From Juglans regia (taxonomy: Eukaryota; Streptophyta; Magnoliopsida; Fagales; Juglandaceae): a stretch of 64,000 bases of DNA. Within the stretch, counting starts at the first letter, position 1. Each line of letters opens with the position of its first letter. The position numbers and the translations under genes are program-made. The stretch covers positions 2,922,243-2,986,242 of the forward strand of contig NC_049907.1 of assembly GCF_001411555.2 (NCBI RefSeq), written 5' to 3'. The notes below the pieces were generated by a model. That model was not told the origin of the DNA, ran no database searches, and was given only the letters and a program-made list of their open reading frames with translations. This document shows, in pieces, positions 9,957-20,535 of the stretch.

Positions 9957-12599
9957 ATGGCTTCTCAAGGCCAGAGAGACGATCAAAGTCCGGGAGTCGA
10001 GGTGAAAGCTCCACATTTTTTCAAGATAATTCTTGCTGATTCTTTACGACATGGGAAGCTTGTAAGCATATTCATTTCTATTCATCTGATTCAAGAATTT
10101 GACACTGCTGTTTTGTGAAAAATAATCAAATAAAGTACTGTTTCTTTTGGTTTGGCTGTAAGATGCTGAACACACGGAGAGCAGAGCGAGTCTAACGCCA
10201 TTAGGTTCTTAAACTTCGAAAGTTATAAACTGTCATAACAACTAGTACTGGCTGAACTTACTCTAAACTATTTCCTGTTTACTACAAAATAAACAAGGAA
10301 AATCCTTTTATTCGCTTCAGTTCAGTTTCTAACTTTAGAGTAGTTCAGTTTGTTGGCCTCTAAAGAAACAAAGTGTTTTCTATCAAGTGACAGTAAAAGT
10401 AAGAAAGTCTCAAGTGTCAACCCAAATTTAAGGGTTTCAAATGCATGACAAGAACTGTGTGTACGTGTTTGATGTGTTCTGCTGCATTTTTTTTTTAATG
10501 TAAACTTAACCATAGATTCTTTACAGATGATTCCGAGAAGGTTTGTAAGGAAACATGGAGAAGGGTTGTCAAACCTAGCATTTCTTAATCTTCCAAATGG
10601 TGCAGAATGGAAACTAGAATTGACGAGATTTGATGATGAAATCTGGTTACAGAAGGGTTGGCAAGAGTTCATGGAGTACTACTCTGTGAAGCCGGGACAC
10701 TTTCTAGTTTTCAGATATGAAGGAAATTCTTGCTTTCATATACTCATATTTGATATGAGTGCAACTGAAATAGATTATCCCACCCACAACTCCCAAATTA
10801 AGGGGGGAAAGTTTGGTGAAAAGCTCCAAGTTTCACCAAAGGAAGAAACTGAAAATGATAGTTCTATGGAGATATTAGATAACTTTAGAACATACAAAAG
10901 AAGGGAGAAGTTGCCATGCGATCCAAGGCCTCAAAAGATGAAGAGAACGAATCCAAGTGCTAAAACTGAGAAAATCTCCAATCTACCTAAATGGGTTCCT
11001 CACTCTTCTACACCAAACCGCACTCAATCTAAAGAGGTAAAGCAGAAGAAGCTAAAAGCACAAGGCTATCTGCATCCGGCCAAGCAAGAGTTTGAAGGTC
11101 TGGAATCTTATATAATGTTACAGTTAATTTGATTTCTCTGATCTTCGGGTTAAAGTTTTTAATTATGTCACCTTATCATTTGATTGTCAACAAAAGGTGT
11201 TGAAGGCATTTCTACCAACGAAGTTGGATGTCCAAAGTCGGAGGTTCTTACAAGGACTCGACCATTGACTTTGATTGAAAAAGCTAGAGCTCTTAAGAAA
11301 GCAAGTGGAATCAAACGCGAAAACCCATATTTTATGGTTGTCATGCAACCATCATATGCCCAATTTGGATGGTGTTTGGTAAGCTTTAAATTTGAAACCC
11401 ACTTCATCATCACAAGTTCTAGCACCTTCAAATCTTTTCAGTTCTGTACTAAATTACGAGGATTTTATTAAACTTTCTAAGTTTTCTTCTTCTTTCTCTC
11501 AGAATATACCATCAAAATTTGCAAAGACATATTTGAATAAGACGCTTGGTGATGTGGTCCTTCGGTTTCAGATGGCAGAAACTGGTTTGTTAAGTACAGT
11601 GCAGGCAAACTTTTATGTTGGAAGGATTTCTCACTGGACAATAATCTGAAAGTAGGTGACGTTTGTGTGTTTGAACTGATTAAGGGCATTAAAGTTTCTT
11701 TCAAAGTTGTAATTTTCCGTGCAAATGAAGAACAATGCCCTCTATTGCCAGGTAAGAACTTGTTTAGAGCACGATTGTATCTGGAGAACATCAGATATAA
11801 AGGGAAACATGTTTTCACCTACTTTCACGCAAAGGTTAATTTGAAGGCAAAAGATCTTGATTATGTTTTGCGTATGTTCTGTAGGCAGTTCATATCTGCT
11901 GATTCAAGTTTTTTCCTCTATGTTGATCTTGGACAGGGGGACTTTATTTTTCTTCTAAAGGAGAAGGTGGAAGCATGCCTAAATCTCCCATCATGTGCTT
12001 TCAATCTCATATTTTTAGGAGTAAAAAAGGGACAGCTACTGAAAAAGCTAGGGCTCTTGAGAGAGCTATTGCTTTCAATTCTCAAAATCCATTTTTTATG
12101 GTCTCCATGGGCACACTATACGCCTACGGCAGAAGCAACTTGGTAAGCTTTCCGTTCAAAGCATGTTGGAGCATCACAACGACCTTTGTCAACTTCAATT
12201 TGCAGATAACATGCGCATTAATTACATATTGAATAGATTTCAATTAGTTGGAGATTTTTCTTTCCTAATTGTTTTTTCCTTTACTCAACCCTTCAGAACA
12301 TACCATGCAAGTTTGCAGAGAAATATTTGAGTGATCAGAAGCCTGGCAATGTCATCCTCCTGGTTTCAGGTGGGAAAACTTGGCATGTCCAATACATTTC
12401 TAGAGATTTTGGCAGTCGTAGAAAAACTGAACTTTCTATCGGTTGGAGAGCATTTGCCCGGGATAATAAATTGGAAGAAGGTGATGTTTGTGTATTTGAG
12501 TTGATGAAGGGCATTGGAGTTACAAATAGCCATCAATCTCTTGGAAAGAGATCTGAGTGTACCAGCATCAGTAAACAGCAAATACTCAAGTATATCTAG
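9957..12599 (+). pseudogene. REM/VRN1-type three-B3-domain gene, copy 1, frameshifted
   Basis: Exons 9957-10061, 10527-11097, 11197-11378, 11503-11751, 11961-12142 and 12297-12599 match the intact copy at 32014-34839. B3 domain 1 is in exons 1-2 (APHFFKIIL, then RRFVRKHGE, GWQEFMEYYS, LVFRYEG). Domains 2 and 3 each begin with a PYF/PFF strand before a phase-0 intron, then IPSKFA or IPCKFA and a D-N-x-L-x-x-G-D-V-C block. In exon 4 one G is missing near 11564 (CTTCGGTTTC here, CTTCGGGTTTC in copy 2), which shifts the frame inside the second B3 domain. Exon 4 is 249 rather than 250 bases. A truncated single-B3 protein could still be made. The assembly base should be confirmed. B3 domains bind DNA and the proteins act in the nucleus. 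Confidence 0.85.
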
Positions 12600-12684
12600 C
12601 AAATTAAGCCAATTTTGAATACTATGATCTGTGAAAAGACAGTGTTCAGTGTTGTGTACTTTTGAACATGTGTTTTTTGTGCGG

Positions 12685-12786
12685 ACTGTAGCAGAAAGAG
12701 TTTTCCAGAGTAGTGATGCTTGAGCAGGTTGGGGATAAATCGTGGGTAGTGAAATTCTTGAGTTACTACCACAAGTTTAAGTAGTC
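12685..12786 (+). pseudogene. Remnant of a fourth B3 domain, segment copy 1
   Basis: Directly after the last exon, GACTGTAGC...GTGATGCTTGAGCAGGTTGGGGATAA aligns with the start of the final B3 exon of the third gene (40494 onward, encoding VLRSFLNIKSG and VMLQVGEKSWPVKF). Frame is broken by stop codons and the fragment ends early. Confidence 0.65.
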
Positions 12787-12963
12787 AAGTTGTTGTGTTA
12801 GCGAATTTGTTGTTTTATGATGTGTAATTCTAGTTTTAGGATACTTAATTTATGTTTAATGCTGTTAGTAAAAAACATGTCTTAAGTTCTTGTTTGAAGT
12901 TGAGCATTTCAAGTGGCAAAATACATAAAGTATGTCCTACAATATTTATTATTGTTTGTATAA

Positions 12964-13135
12964 AGAGAAATGATACTTGTAGTCGTGAGTGTGTAGACGT
13001 CCGTGCAATCGCTTTAATAAAAATGAATAAATATAGGATCCACATGAAAAGAAATTAATTTTTTAATAGTAGACTCCACTCTTTTTCAAAACGATTGCAC
13101 GATATTTACGCATTTCACGAGGATGTAACATGAAA
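12964..13135. mobile_element. MITE with long inverted repeats
   Basis: The left arm (TACTTGTAGTCGTGAGTGTG ... GTGCAATCG) is inverted against the right arm (CGATTGCACGATATTTACGC). Its start is the reverse complement of the end of the element at 14212-14383, so the two are family members in opposite orientation. Confidence 0.5.
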
Positions 13136-13515
13136 ACGGTCTCGAGAAGGACTTAAAAAAAAAATTATTTTTTTATATTCTTAAATTTTTTATAATATCA
13201 TTAAAAAATATTTTTTTAATTATTAAATGAAAAGAATTTTTATCCGACTCCAATGGGGAACCAAATCTGGGTGACTAGCATTTTTCTTAAGTCAAAGCTC
13301 CATGATGTATTTTTAGTTTTGATAAATTTACCACTTGTTAACAATTTGATTACAATATGAATTAAAATAATATATTTTTGATAAACTCATAAATTGTGTG
13401 TTTTTTTAAATATTAAAAAAAGTAGAATAAACAAACAATCAAACTCAACAATAAGAACTGGCCGTATAACAGCACGACCCTAAAATATATAAGAATAAAC
13501 TATAAAAGTGATAAT

Positions 13516-13687
13516 GAGCAATGCTATATATCACATCACTATTTTATTTTCATTCCACTATATAAGATGTAATATATTTATCACCATTGAATGATAAATA
13601 ATCATTGATCATCTAATAATGATTAATATACCACATCTTGTATCGTGAGATGAAAATGAGATGGTGGTATAGTATATAGAATTTTTC
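13516..13687. mobile_element. 172-bp MITE with 9-bp target duplication (Mutator-type)
   Basis: Bounded by AGTGATAAT on both sides (13507-13515 and 13688-13696). The arms are imperfect inverted repeats (GCTATATATCACATCA..., ...GATGGTGGTATAGTATAT). Copy 1 of the segment has the empty site near 6985. Nine-base duplications are typical of Mutator-like elements. Confidence 0.75.
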
Positions 13688-13951
13688 AGTGATAATACGT
13701 TTACGGAAAATCTATGGGACAATGCGAAATTTTATACTGTCTCATGAATTTCCCCTAAAAGACTTATTGCGAGATTTTCATTACTCAAATTATAATTCGA
13801 CAAAACTTCTCTTCAAATCAAATTATATTGTGGAAAATGCCACTCTCAGTGAGAGTAGGTACCCAAAAAATATAACGATTACTTTTTTTTTTTTTACTTA
13901 ATTGTTAAGGAAGTATTTTAAAATATGTTTGTAATTTTTTTTTAAATGTTT

Positions 13952-14080
13952 AAGAGGAAAAGTAAATAAAATAGGAGATCCATATGAAAAAAAAAAATTA
14001 ATAGTAGAACTCACTCTTTTTTAAAGCGATTATATAGCATTTACGTACTTCACAATTATACAAAGAATTACACTATTCTA
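13952..14080. mobile_element. MITE fragment, same family as 12964-13135
   Basis: Shares the core GATCCATATGAAAAA...AATAGTAGAACTCACTC and AAGCGATTATATAGCATTTACG with the neighbouring elements at 12964 and 14212. Termini are eroded. Confidence 0.4.
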
Positions 14081-14211
14081 TATACCTTTTTCGAGTACCT
14101 TTGATGCTTTCAAGGGGCTATTATAATAAAAAAATAAGTTAAAAATTTAAATACTTTTTAATACTATCAATTATTAAATGTGACATGTTTCTATATCAAT
14201 TTTAGAAGAAT

Positions 14212-14383
14212 AATGCTATATGCAATTTTGGAATGTGCAAGCATTGTGTAGTTGTTTTGAAAAAGAGTGAAGTCCACTATTAAAAATTTAATTTTTTTTA
14301 TGTGGATTCTGTATATATTCAATTTTATCAAAGTGATTATACGGTACTTGTACACTCACGACTACAATTATCATTTCTCATGT
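14212..14383. mobile_element. MITE, same family as 12964-13135, opposite orientation
   Basis: Starts AATGCTATATGCAATTTTGG and ends CACTCACGACTACAATTATC; the internal GAGTGAAGTCCACTATTAAA core is the family signature. It lies just left of the LTR element. Confidence 0.45.
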
Positions 14384-14455
14384 TTAGAAACTACGGGTGC
14401 AAATAGTCTAAACTTTATTTCTTAGATGGGTCCCGTTGATACTTCCTATCCTTCC

Positions 14456-15145
14456 TATAAGGGGATTTTTCCCTCAAAGCCCAAAAGGCCCTATCAAGCC
14501 CTGTCCAGGGTAGAAAGCCACGAACCCGGCCCACTAAGAGAATCCTTTGTACATGACTTGTAGAAGGTATGGTGTTGCAGGGATGAGACTTGTCGATCTG
14601 AGGCCCCTTTGGGTAGTGTCTAGTCATCGAGTGCCCGCTCACATGGCAGGCGTGACATACGGAGAACCGTTGATCTACTGATAGTGAAGGCATGAACGGA
14701 CCATGAGAAATGCAGACTAAGAGAAGAATGTTCTAGAATCATGCCTCATTAATGGCTTCGCCACCTGGACAACACACCACATTAATGATGTCGTCGCCAA
14801 GCCGCGCCACATTAATGAGGTCGTCGTAGAGCCACGCTGTATTTAAAGATTCTGACAAAAGGAAAAGCACGAGGAACTCGGGCTTCATGAAAGCAAGCGT
14901 GATCTGCTCTTCAGACCTGTAGTATAAATAGCTGATCCCAGGTACGAGCATACTCTCTATGATCCCTAGACTCTCTTACTTATTTACTATACTCCAATAA
15001 TATCTAATAACTTTGGTATCGGAGGTTCCCCGGCCTCAAGGCTGCCCTCTCAAAGTAGCAGTATATTCTACCTTGTGCATGGCTCGTTTTCGAAGACCTA
15101 AATTGTCAGAGCTTGGCCTAAAGGTGTACGAAACATGATGCTAAC
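14456..15145 (+). repeat. Left LTR
   Basis: Begins TATAAGGGGATTTT and ends GATGCTAACA; aligns throughout with 22534-23219. The first dinucleotide is TA instead of the usual TG in both LTRs. Several indels and many substitutions separate the pair, so the insertion is not recent. Confidence 0.85.
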
Positions 15146-15230
15146 AGTGACACCATCCGTGGGATCGTAATAAATCTTGCGTTTCCTTTTCATGCTTGTG
15201 ACAACTTGTTCCGAACAATTTGGGCGAAAC

Positions 15231-17450
15231 ATGGGAGACGTCATGGAAACAAAGCTAAAAGCCATGGAGGAGTGGGTGACGAAACTGATTGGCAAAGTAG
15301 AGGTACTCCGCAAAGAAAATGGGGAGCTCAGAAAACCCCATTGGGAGCAAGATGGCGAGGAGGCTAGCGACACTGAGCATGAGGGGTCTTGAAACACGCA
15401 AGTCGGACCCAAGAAGGAAGATGAGTAGAAACACATGCAGGACAAACTCCGCAGCCTCAAAGGGAAGTGTGAGGAAATAGTGCGGAAAGTGGGTACGTCG
15501 TCAACAGTGCACCAGTTGCTTGGTCTACCCTATATTGAAGAAGTGATAGCGGCTCCTTTGCCACTGAAGTTCAAAGTCCCCGCTATGGAGATGTATGACG
15601 AAGGAAGAGACCTTTTTGCTCACCTGGAAACTTTCAGGACTTACATGACACTGCATGGCTTTCTCGAAGAAATAGCTTGTAGGGCATTCTCACAGACCCT
15701 GAAGGGGTCAACACGTGTATGGTTTGGGTCACTAGCACCTAAATCAATGGACAGCTCCGTCGAGCTAGCCAGATTGTTCCTAACCCAATTCATGTCTAGT
15801 TGAATGAGGCGGCGTCCGACTGCGTACCTTCTCACTATTAAACAGACGGAGGATGAAAGCCTGAAGTCCTACATGGCCTGGTTCAACATAGAGTGCATGA
15901 TCATCGACGACCAAGAGGAGAAGATAACTTTGGCAGAACTGACCAGGCAGACTCCCACGACGTTGAGGGATTTCATGGACTTGGCCAACAACTTCATCAA
16001 TGCGGAAGATACTATTCGGGCATTAACAAAGCCGTGGAGGAAGGAAATGGAGAGCGCGGGGAGGAAGGGGAAGGCCCCAACCAAGGCCAAACCCTATGAG
16101 AAAGGGGAAAAGGGCTTCCGGTAGAAGCGGCGAGATGAAGTCCCGGCAAAGGGACCTGGACCACGGTACGACTGGCCCATGTTTACCATTCAAAAGGAGG
16201 ACGATTGGGGAGCAGTGTGCCGTTACAGCACGTACCATCGGTCCATCTCGCACAATATCGAAGACTGTTTCTCCCTGGGAGGATGAAAGTAATATGTGGA
16301 ACAACAGAGGCCCCGTCGGCCAGAAGATAAGAGCAAGAGCCAAAGGGAAGATCGAGGAAAAGGAGCCAAGATCAAGGTGGTCGGCACAGACGGGTGAACA
16401 ACCCTCAACAACTAGCGATAAGGGGGCCACCGCCAGATCGCCACCATCTGCCACCAAGGCAGTAGCCCCCCTTAGAGCATCCTCATTGGCTTGGCTAAAT
16501 AAGGAGATTGGCTAAAATTTGCATAATTGATGTCAAAAGCATCCCACATTGAATTGGGCAAATCTAAAATAATTTAGACTCTTGCTTCAGTGATTGGCCA
16601 AATATGGAGAATCACTATTGATTCACCAAACATTAAAATACTAATTTCTTACTCTAAACAAACATTAAAATATTAGTTTCTCACTCCAAATAAAAATACT
16701 ATTTGGTTTGTAATTAAAAAATTTGGATAGAATTTTAAATGAGTTTAAATCAAATATTTTTTTTATTAACATTAAATGACTTTTGAAAATATGATTTTTT
16801 TAATATTAATTTAATTAGAATATAATTGTTATTAACATTTAATTGGTGGAGATATAAAATGTGATAAAAAAATTAAATAAAAAAATTATTAAATTAATAA
16901 TATTTTATTATTATATAGAGAGTGAATGGATAATCCAATGTGGGGGTTGAATTTAAATAGAATAGGCAAATGTAAAAAAAGATGATATTAGCTAAATTTT
17001 GAAGATGAATTTGGCCAAGCCAATGAGAATGCTCTTAGGGATATTCGAACCATAGTTGGAGGGTTTACAGGCGGGGGCATCACTTCGTCAGGAAGGAAAG
17101 CACATGTCAGGCGGGTCTGATACTACGAGGTATACTCGGCTGAGTATCATCTCGCCAAACAATGAAGGGGTGACCCCACTCCATTCATCTCGTTCACGGA
17201 GGCTGATGAAGAAGGGGTTATGTACCCCCATGACGATGCTCTAGTGGTCACAATACTCATCGCCAATTTCACCACCTGCAGAATCCTTATCAACAATGGG
17301 AGCTCCGCGACATCCTCTTTTGGGAAGCCTTCGTCCAGATGGGTATTGAGGCCTCCCTGTTGCTGCCTGACCCCATGCCTTTAAAAGGTTTCTCTAGAAG
17401 CATTGTCCAGCCCGTGGGAACCATGGCTCTCCCAAATAAATTACCCCGAC
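15231..17450 (+). pseudogene. Degenerate gypsy gag-protease region
   Basis: Translation from about 15435 shows the gag signature: LKFKVPAMEMYDEGRDLFAH, then FRTYMTLHGF, TLKGSTRVWFGSL and FLTQFMSS, interrupted by a TGA at 15801-15803 and resuming as RRRPTAYLLTIKQ...ESLKSYMAWFN. A decayed C-terminal gag part (HRSISHNIEDCFSL) follows near 16230. A MITE splits the frame at 16475-17034. After it, ITSSGRKAHVR and a protease-like LINNGSSA (17286-17312) appear in shifting frames. Several stops and frameshifts make it non-functional. Confidence 0.75.
16475..17034. mobile_element. 560-bp MITE (PIF/Harbinger-like) nested in gag
   Basis: Termini GAGCATCCTCATTGGCTTGG and CCAAGCCAATGAGAATGCTC are inverted repeats with one mismatch. 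The 3-bp duplication TTA at 16472-16474 and 17035-17037 fits PIF/Harbinger. The interior is very AT-rich and non-coding. Confidence 0.8.
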
Positions 17451-18170
17451 TTCCATCACAATGAAGAATGAGATCAGCACTAGCTTGACCCAACACTTAC
17501 CTTTCATGTGATATCAATGAGCAGGAGCGAGTTCAGTAATTACTGCCCGAAAAACTTACCTGAAGGCAGGACTCAATAGGGAAAGGTCGGCCTTAAGGCG
17601 ACCTTATTCCTCCCACAGAGGAAAGTGAGTCCTGCCTTCAAGGAGGCCTGAAGAATTTACCCTGATTCCTATCAGGACAAAGAGCGGTCAGCCAAATTGC
17701 TGTCCAAACTTACCTCCCCGTGGGATACAAGGGGAAAGGTAGGCCTGAAATGTTGCCTTGTCCTCCCAGCAGAGGAAAGCGGGTTTGGCCCTTGCGACAA
17801 CTCGAAAACTTACCCCGATCTCCACTACGAGTGAAGAGTGGGTCTAGTACAAGTCTGACTGAAAGTGTTACCTTTCCTTATGATGTCAATGAGCAGGAGC
17901 GGGAGCGGAGTGGGTCCAGTAACAAACTGCCCGAACAACTTACCTCCATGTGGGACTCAAAAGGAAAAAGTTGGCCTAAAGGCAGCCTTACACCTCTCGC
18001 AGAGGAGAGCGGGCTCCGCCCTCGAGACGACTCGAAGAACTTACCTTAACTTCTATCATGGTGAAAGAGCAGACTGCCACAATGGCAGCCCAAATAAGTT
18101 ACCTCCTTGAGGAACCAAAAAGGGGCGGGCTTGAGGTAGCCTGGCCCCTCCCCAATGGCGTGTGGGTTTA
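17430..18170 (+). repeat. Imperfect tandem repeats inside the LTR element
   Basis: A complex unit of about 370 bp occurs twice; for example ACCCCGACTTCCATCACAAT near 17440 returns as ACCCCGATCTCCACTACGAG near 17812, each followed by ATGATRTCAATGAGCAGGAGC-type, CTTACCTSCATGTGGGA and CCTCYCGCAGAGGA motifs. Shorter sub-repeats (GAASACTTACC, GGAAAGCGGG) recur within each unit. No coding role is evident. Confidence 0.65.
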
Positions 18171-18370
18171 AGTCTTATGACTGCTTGAAGAAAGAAGAAT
18201 CTACATAAATGAAGCAAAGTAAATCAAAAAGGCTGCACAAAGCATCAGCAAGGCAAGGAATTGGTCAAGGTTATAAACTCTTTAAATGCCAAGGCAAAAT
18301 ATACAAGTAAGAACAATAGCAGCACACAACGAAAGGTAATAAGCGCATAAAATAGGGGGGAAAGTATAGG

Positions 18371-18617
18371 AATAAATACAATAAGGAAAGTGTGGAAGAA
18401 ATACAGTGAGGAAAATGTGGAAACAATGCAGTAAGAAAATGCAGAGACAATACAACTGGATACACAAAATCATTTTATTAATTATCATGATTACAAAAAA
18501 AAAATTATATCATGAAGTCGCAAAACTACAAGGAACAAATCACATCATGAAGCTGCAGAGCTACAAGGAACAAGTTGCATCATAAGGCTGCATAAGATCG
18601 CACGGGCTACAAGGAGG
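18371..18617. repeat. Short-period tandem repeats
   Basis: Two arrays. At about 18371-18440 a unit of 28-29 bp built on AATACARTRAGGAAARTGTGG repeats about three times. At 18509-18617 a unit of about 35 bp built on CATCATGAAGCTGCAGAGC and TACAAGGAACAA repeats about three times. They lie downstream of the antisense gene of the element. Confidence 0.6.
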
Positions 18618-20535
18618 AAAAGTGTTCTAGTCCCCAATCTTAACCGTAAAATGGCCAGGGACAATCTTAAAGATCCCGAAGACTTCACTGTTCTCGGGCC
18701 CAAGGAAACCAAAAGGTAAGCTGCAGACCATGTTTCTGGGTGAAAGAAATGAGTTCGGGGTCAGATAGCGACGACCACCATAGCACCACAGCAACAAAAG
18801 CCATTCTCCATTGCAACCATGGAGAACAGTTTTGAAGTCGAGCCTCGTAAGCAAAAGGAAGAGAACGAGGAAGCATAATAAGCAAAAGGACAAGAATGAG
18901 AATGAAGGGTCTGGGACCCCAACAATGAAGGATGGGCAGTTCCACCTTCCGACACTTAAACTGCCATAGCCAGCAGCGGCCTGAGCGCCACCAGAGGACC
19001 TGTCGCCCACTAGGGTGTGAAGGATCCATCAAGACCATGAAAGATAGAAAAGAAAAATAAAAGAACTTCGAAAGAAAAGTAAAGGAAAGCAAAAGAACTA
19101 GAAACTCAAGCAGCAAAGCAAGAGTCACATAATAGAAAAGAAAGACAGAAGTGAGTGTAATGGAATTTCTAATTGGGAGAAGGGTCCTTATATGGGTGGG
19201 GTAAATGCTTGGCCTGCGAAGGCATCATAACTCCACGAATCACCATAAGTCGCCACGTGTTCCCCCCAGAGAACTAGAATCTCTTGATTATCGCAACTGT
19301 TGAAGAGCGTATCTGCTGATACAATGTGCGGAGTTAATGCTAGTAAAGATCGGAGCCATGATGCAGAAATGAAAGGGATGCCATTTAATATGGAAATATA
19401 ATTGGCACTGTACTGTGTTGCCACGTATACAAAATGCGAACGGTTACTTAGCATGCGACCAGAAAGGCTGGAAACTTGACAGAGCGTGAGTAAATGAAGA
19501 GATAAGAACAATTCTTCCCGAACTCATCCATAAAGAATTAGCGGGGTAACTATAAGGGATTTATTCCTATTACTTAGAACCTGCTGGATTTCTAAACATT
19601 ATCCGACCCGAGGGTGCCGAATAGTCAACAAGGCAGGTCAGCCTAACAATCCGTGGCCGCTTTCAGAATCCAGGAATCAAAGTAAAGAAAAGAAAAGAAT
19701 AAGAAGCAAAGGAAGCCAGCGGGGTAGACTGAGAAACTTCAAAGGCCAAAGTAGCTAGCTGGGTTGGAAAGATTAAACCAGACGCTAGTGGGGTAGACCG
19801 GGAAAACTTCAAAGTTACGGCCGGACATGGCCACCCAAATAATGACTAAAACGACAGCCACATTCCGGTAACAACTATCCACAGAACATAATCAAGTGCA
19901 ACATGATTGGCCAGCGGGATAGGTAGGAGCTTTGCGGACCCCTTTACCTTGATTTCATAGGCCGACCAAACAACAATAAAAGAAGAAAGAAAAATAGGCA
20001 AAGGTGAAGGCATGGTAAGCAAATATATGTGCATTAATTAGTACATGTACAAGCCGTTGAACAACAAAATGCAAATACATGTGCAACAAAAAAAAAAAAG
20101 GAGTACAACAAAACAAATAAAGTCTTTAAGTCTTGGCTCTAGGAGCATCGGTCTCAGTGGAAATAAGAGCAAGGGTGGTCGTCTCAACGGTCGCAGAAGC
20201 AAGGTTGGCCGGCTCAGTGGCAACAAGAAAGAGGCTAGCCAGCTCTACTAATGCCGGCGCAGGTACGACTGCATCAGGAAAAGCATTTGGCATCTCTTTC
20301 CTTCCTAGGTCGCGATTGGTTTCAAAGGATGCCTTGTTAGTAGGGTTATCGCCAAGCACAAGCCACTGAAGGTACTTGGTGAAAGATCATGAGCACAGCA
20401 TCGGACTCCCTAGAAGAAATGATTGCATTGATTTGCGGCCTTCAACGACCCCATGTCTGCACGCCTTGTCACAAAGCATCGGGAACCACCTTAGTTGCCT
20501 TTGTAAGTAGAGGGTGGCGTCTTGAAGATTTTGGT

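Larger units (their letters stand above)
6702..12950 (+). repeat. Tandem segmental duplication, copy 1
   Basis: Collinear with 13287-35221 once inserted elements are removed. Shared landmarks include the left flank (TAAGTCAAAGCTCC), the tract around GGAACAAAGGATATG (7986 and 23239), the CAAGTACTCC/ATCACTTGGCTTTG region (8915 and 24845), the complete B3 gene and its 3' flank ending near AAATACATAAAGT. Similarity stops near 12950 in this copy and 35221 in the other. Confidence 0.85.

Noticed and set aside
11667..12146. 159-codon open frame as a separate gene
   Set aside because: It runs from a B3 exon through an intron into another frame of the next exon; kept only as a possible intron-retention product.
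18627..19128. Minus-strand open frames of 127-147 codons with hydrophobic stretches
   Set aside because: Overlapping frames inside the LTR element with no motif; could be the decayed end of its antisense gene but this cannot be supported.
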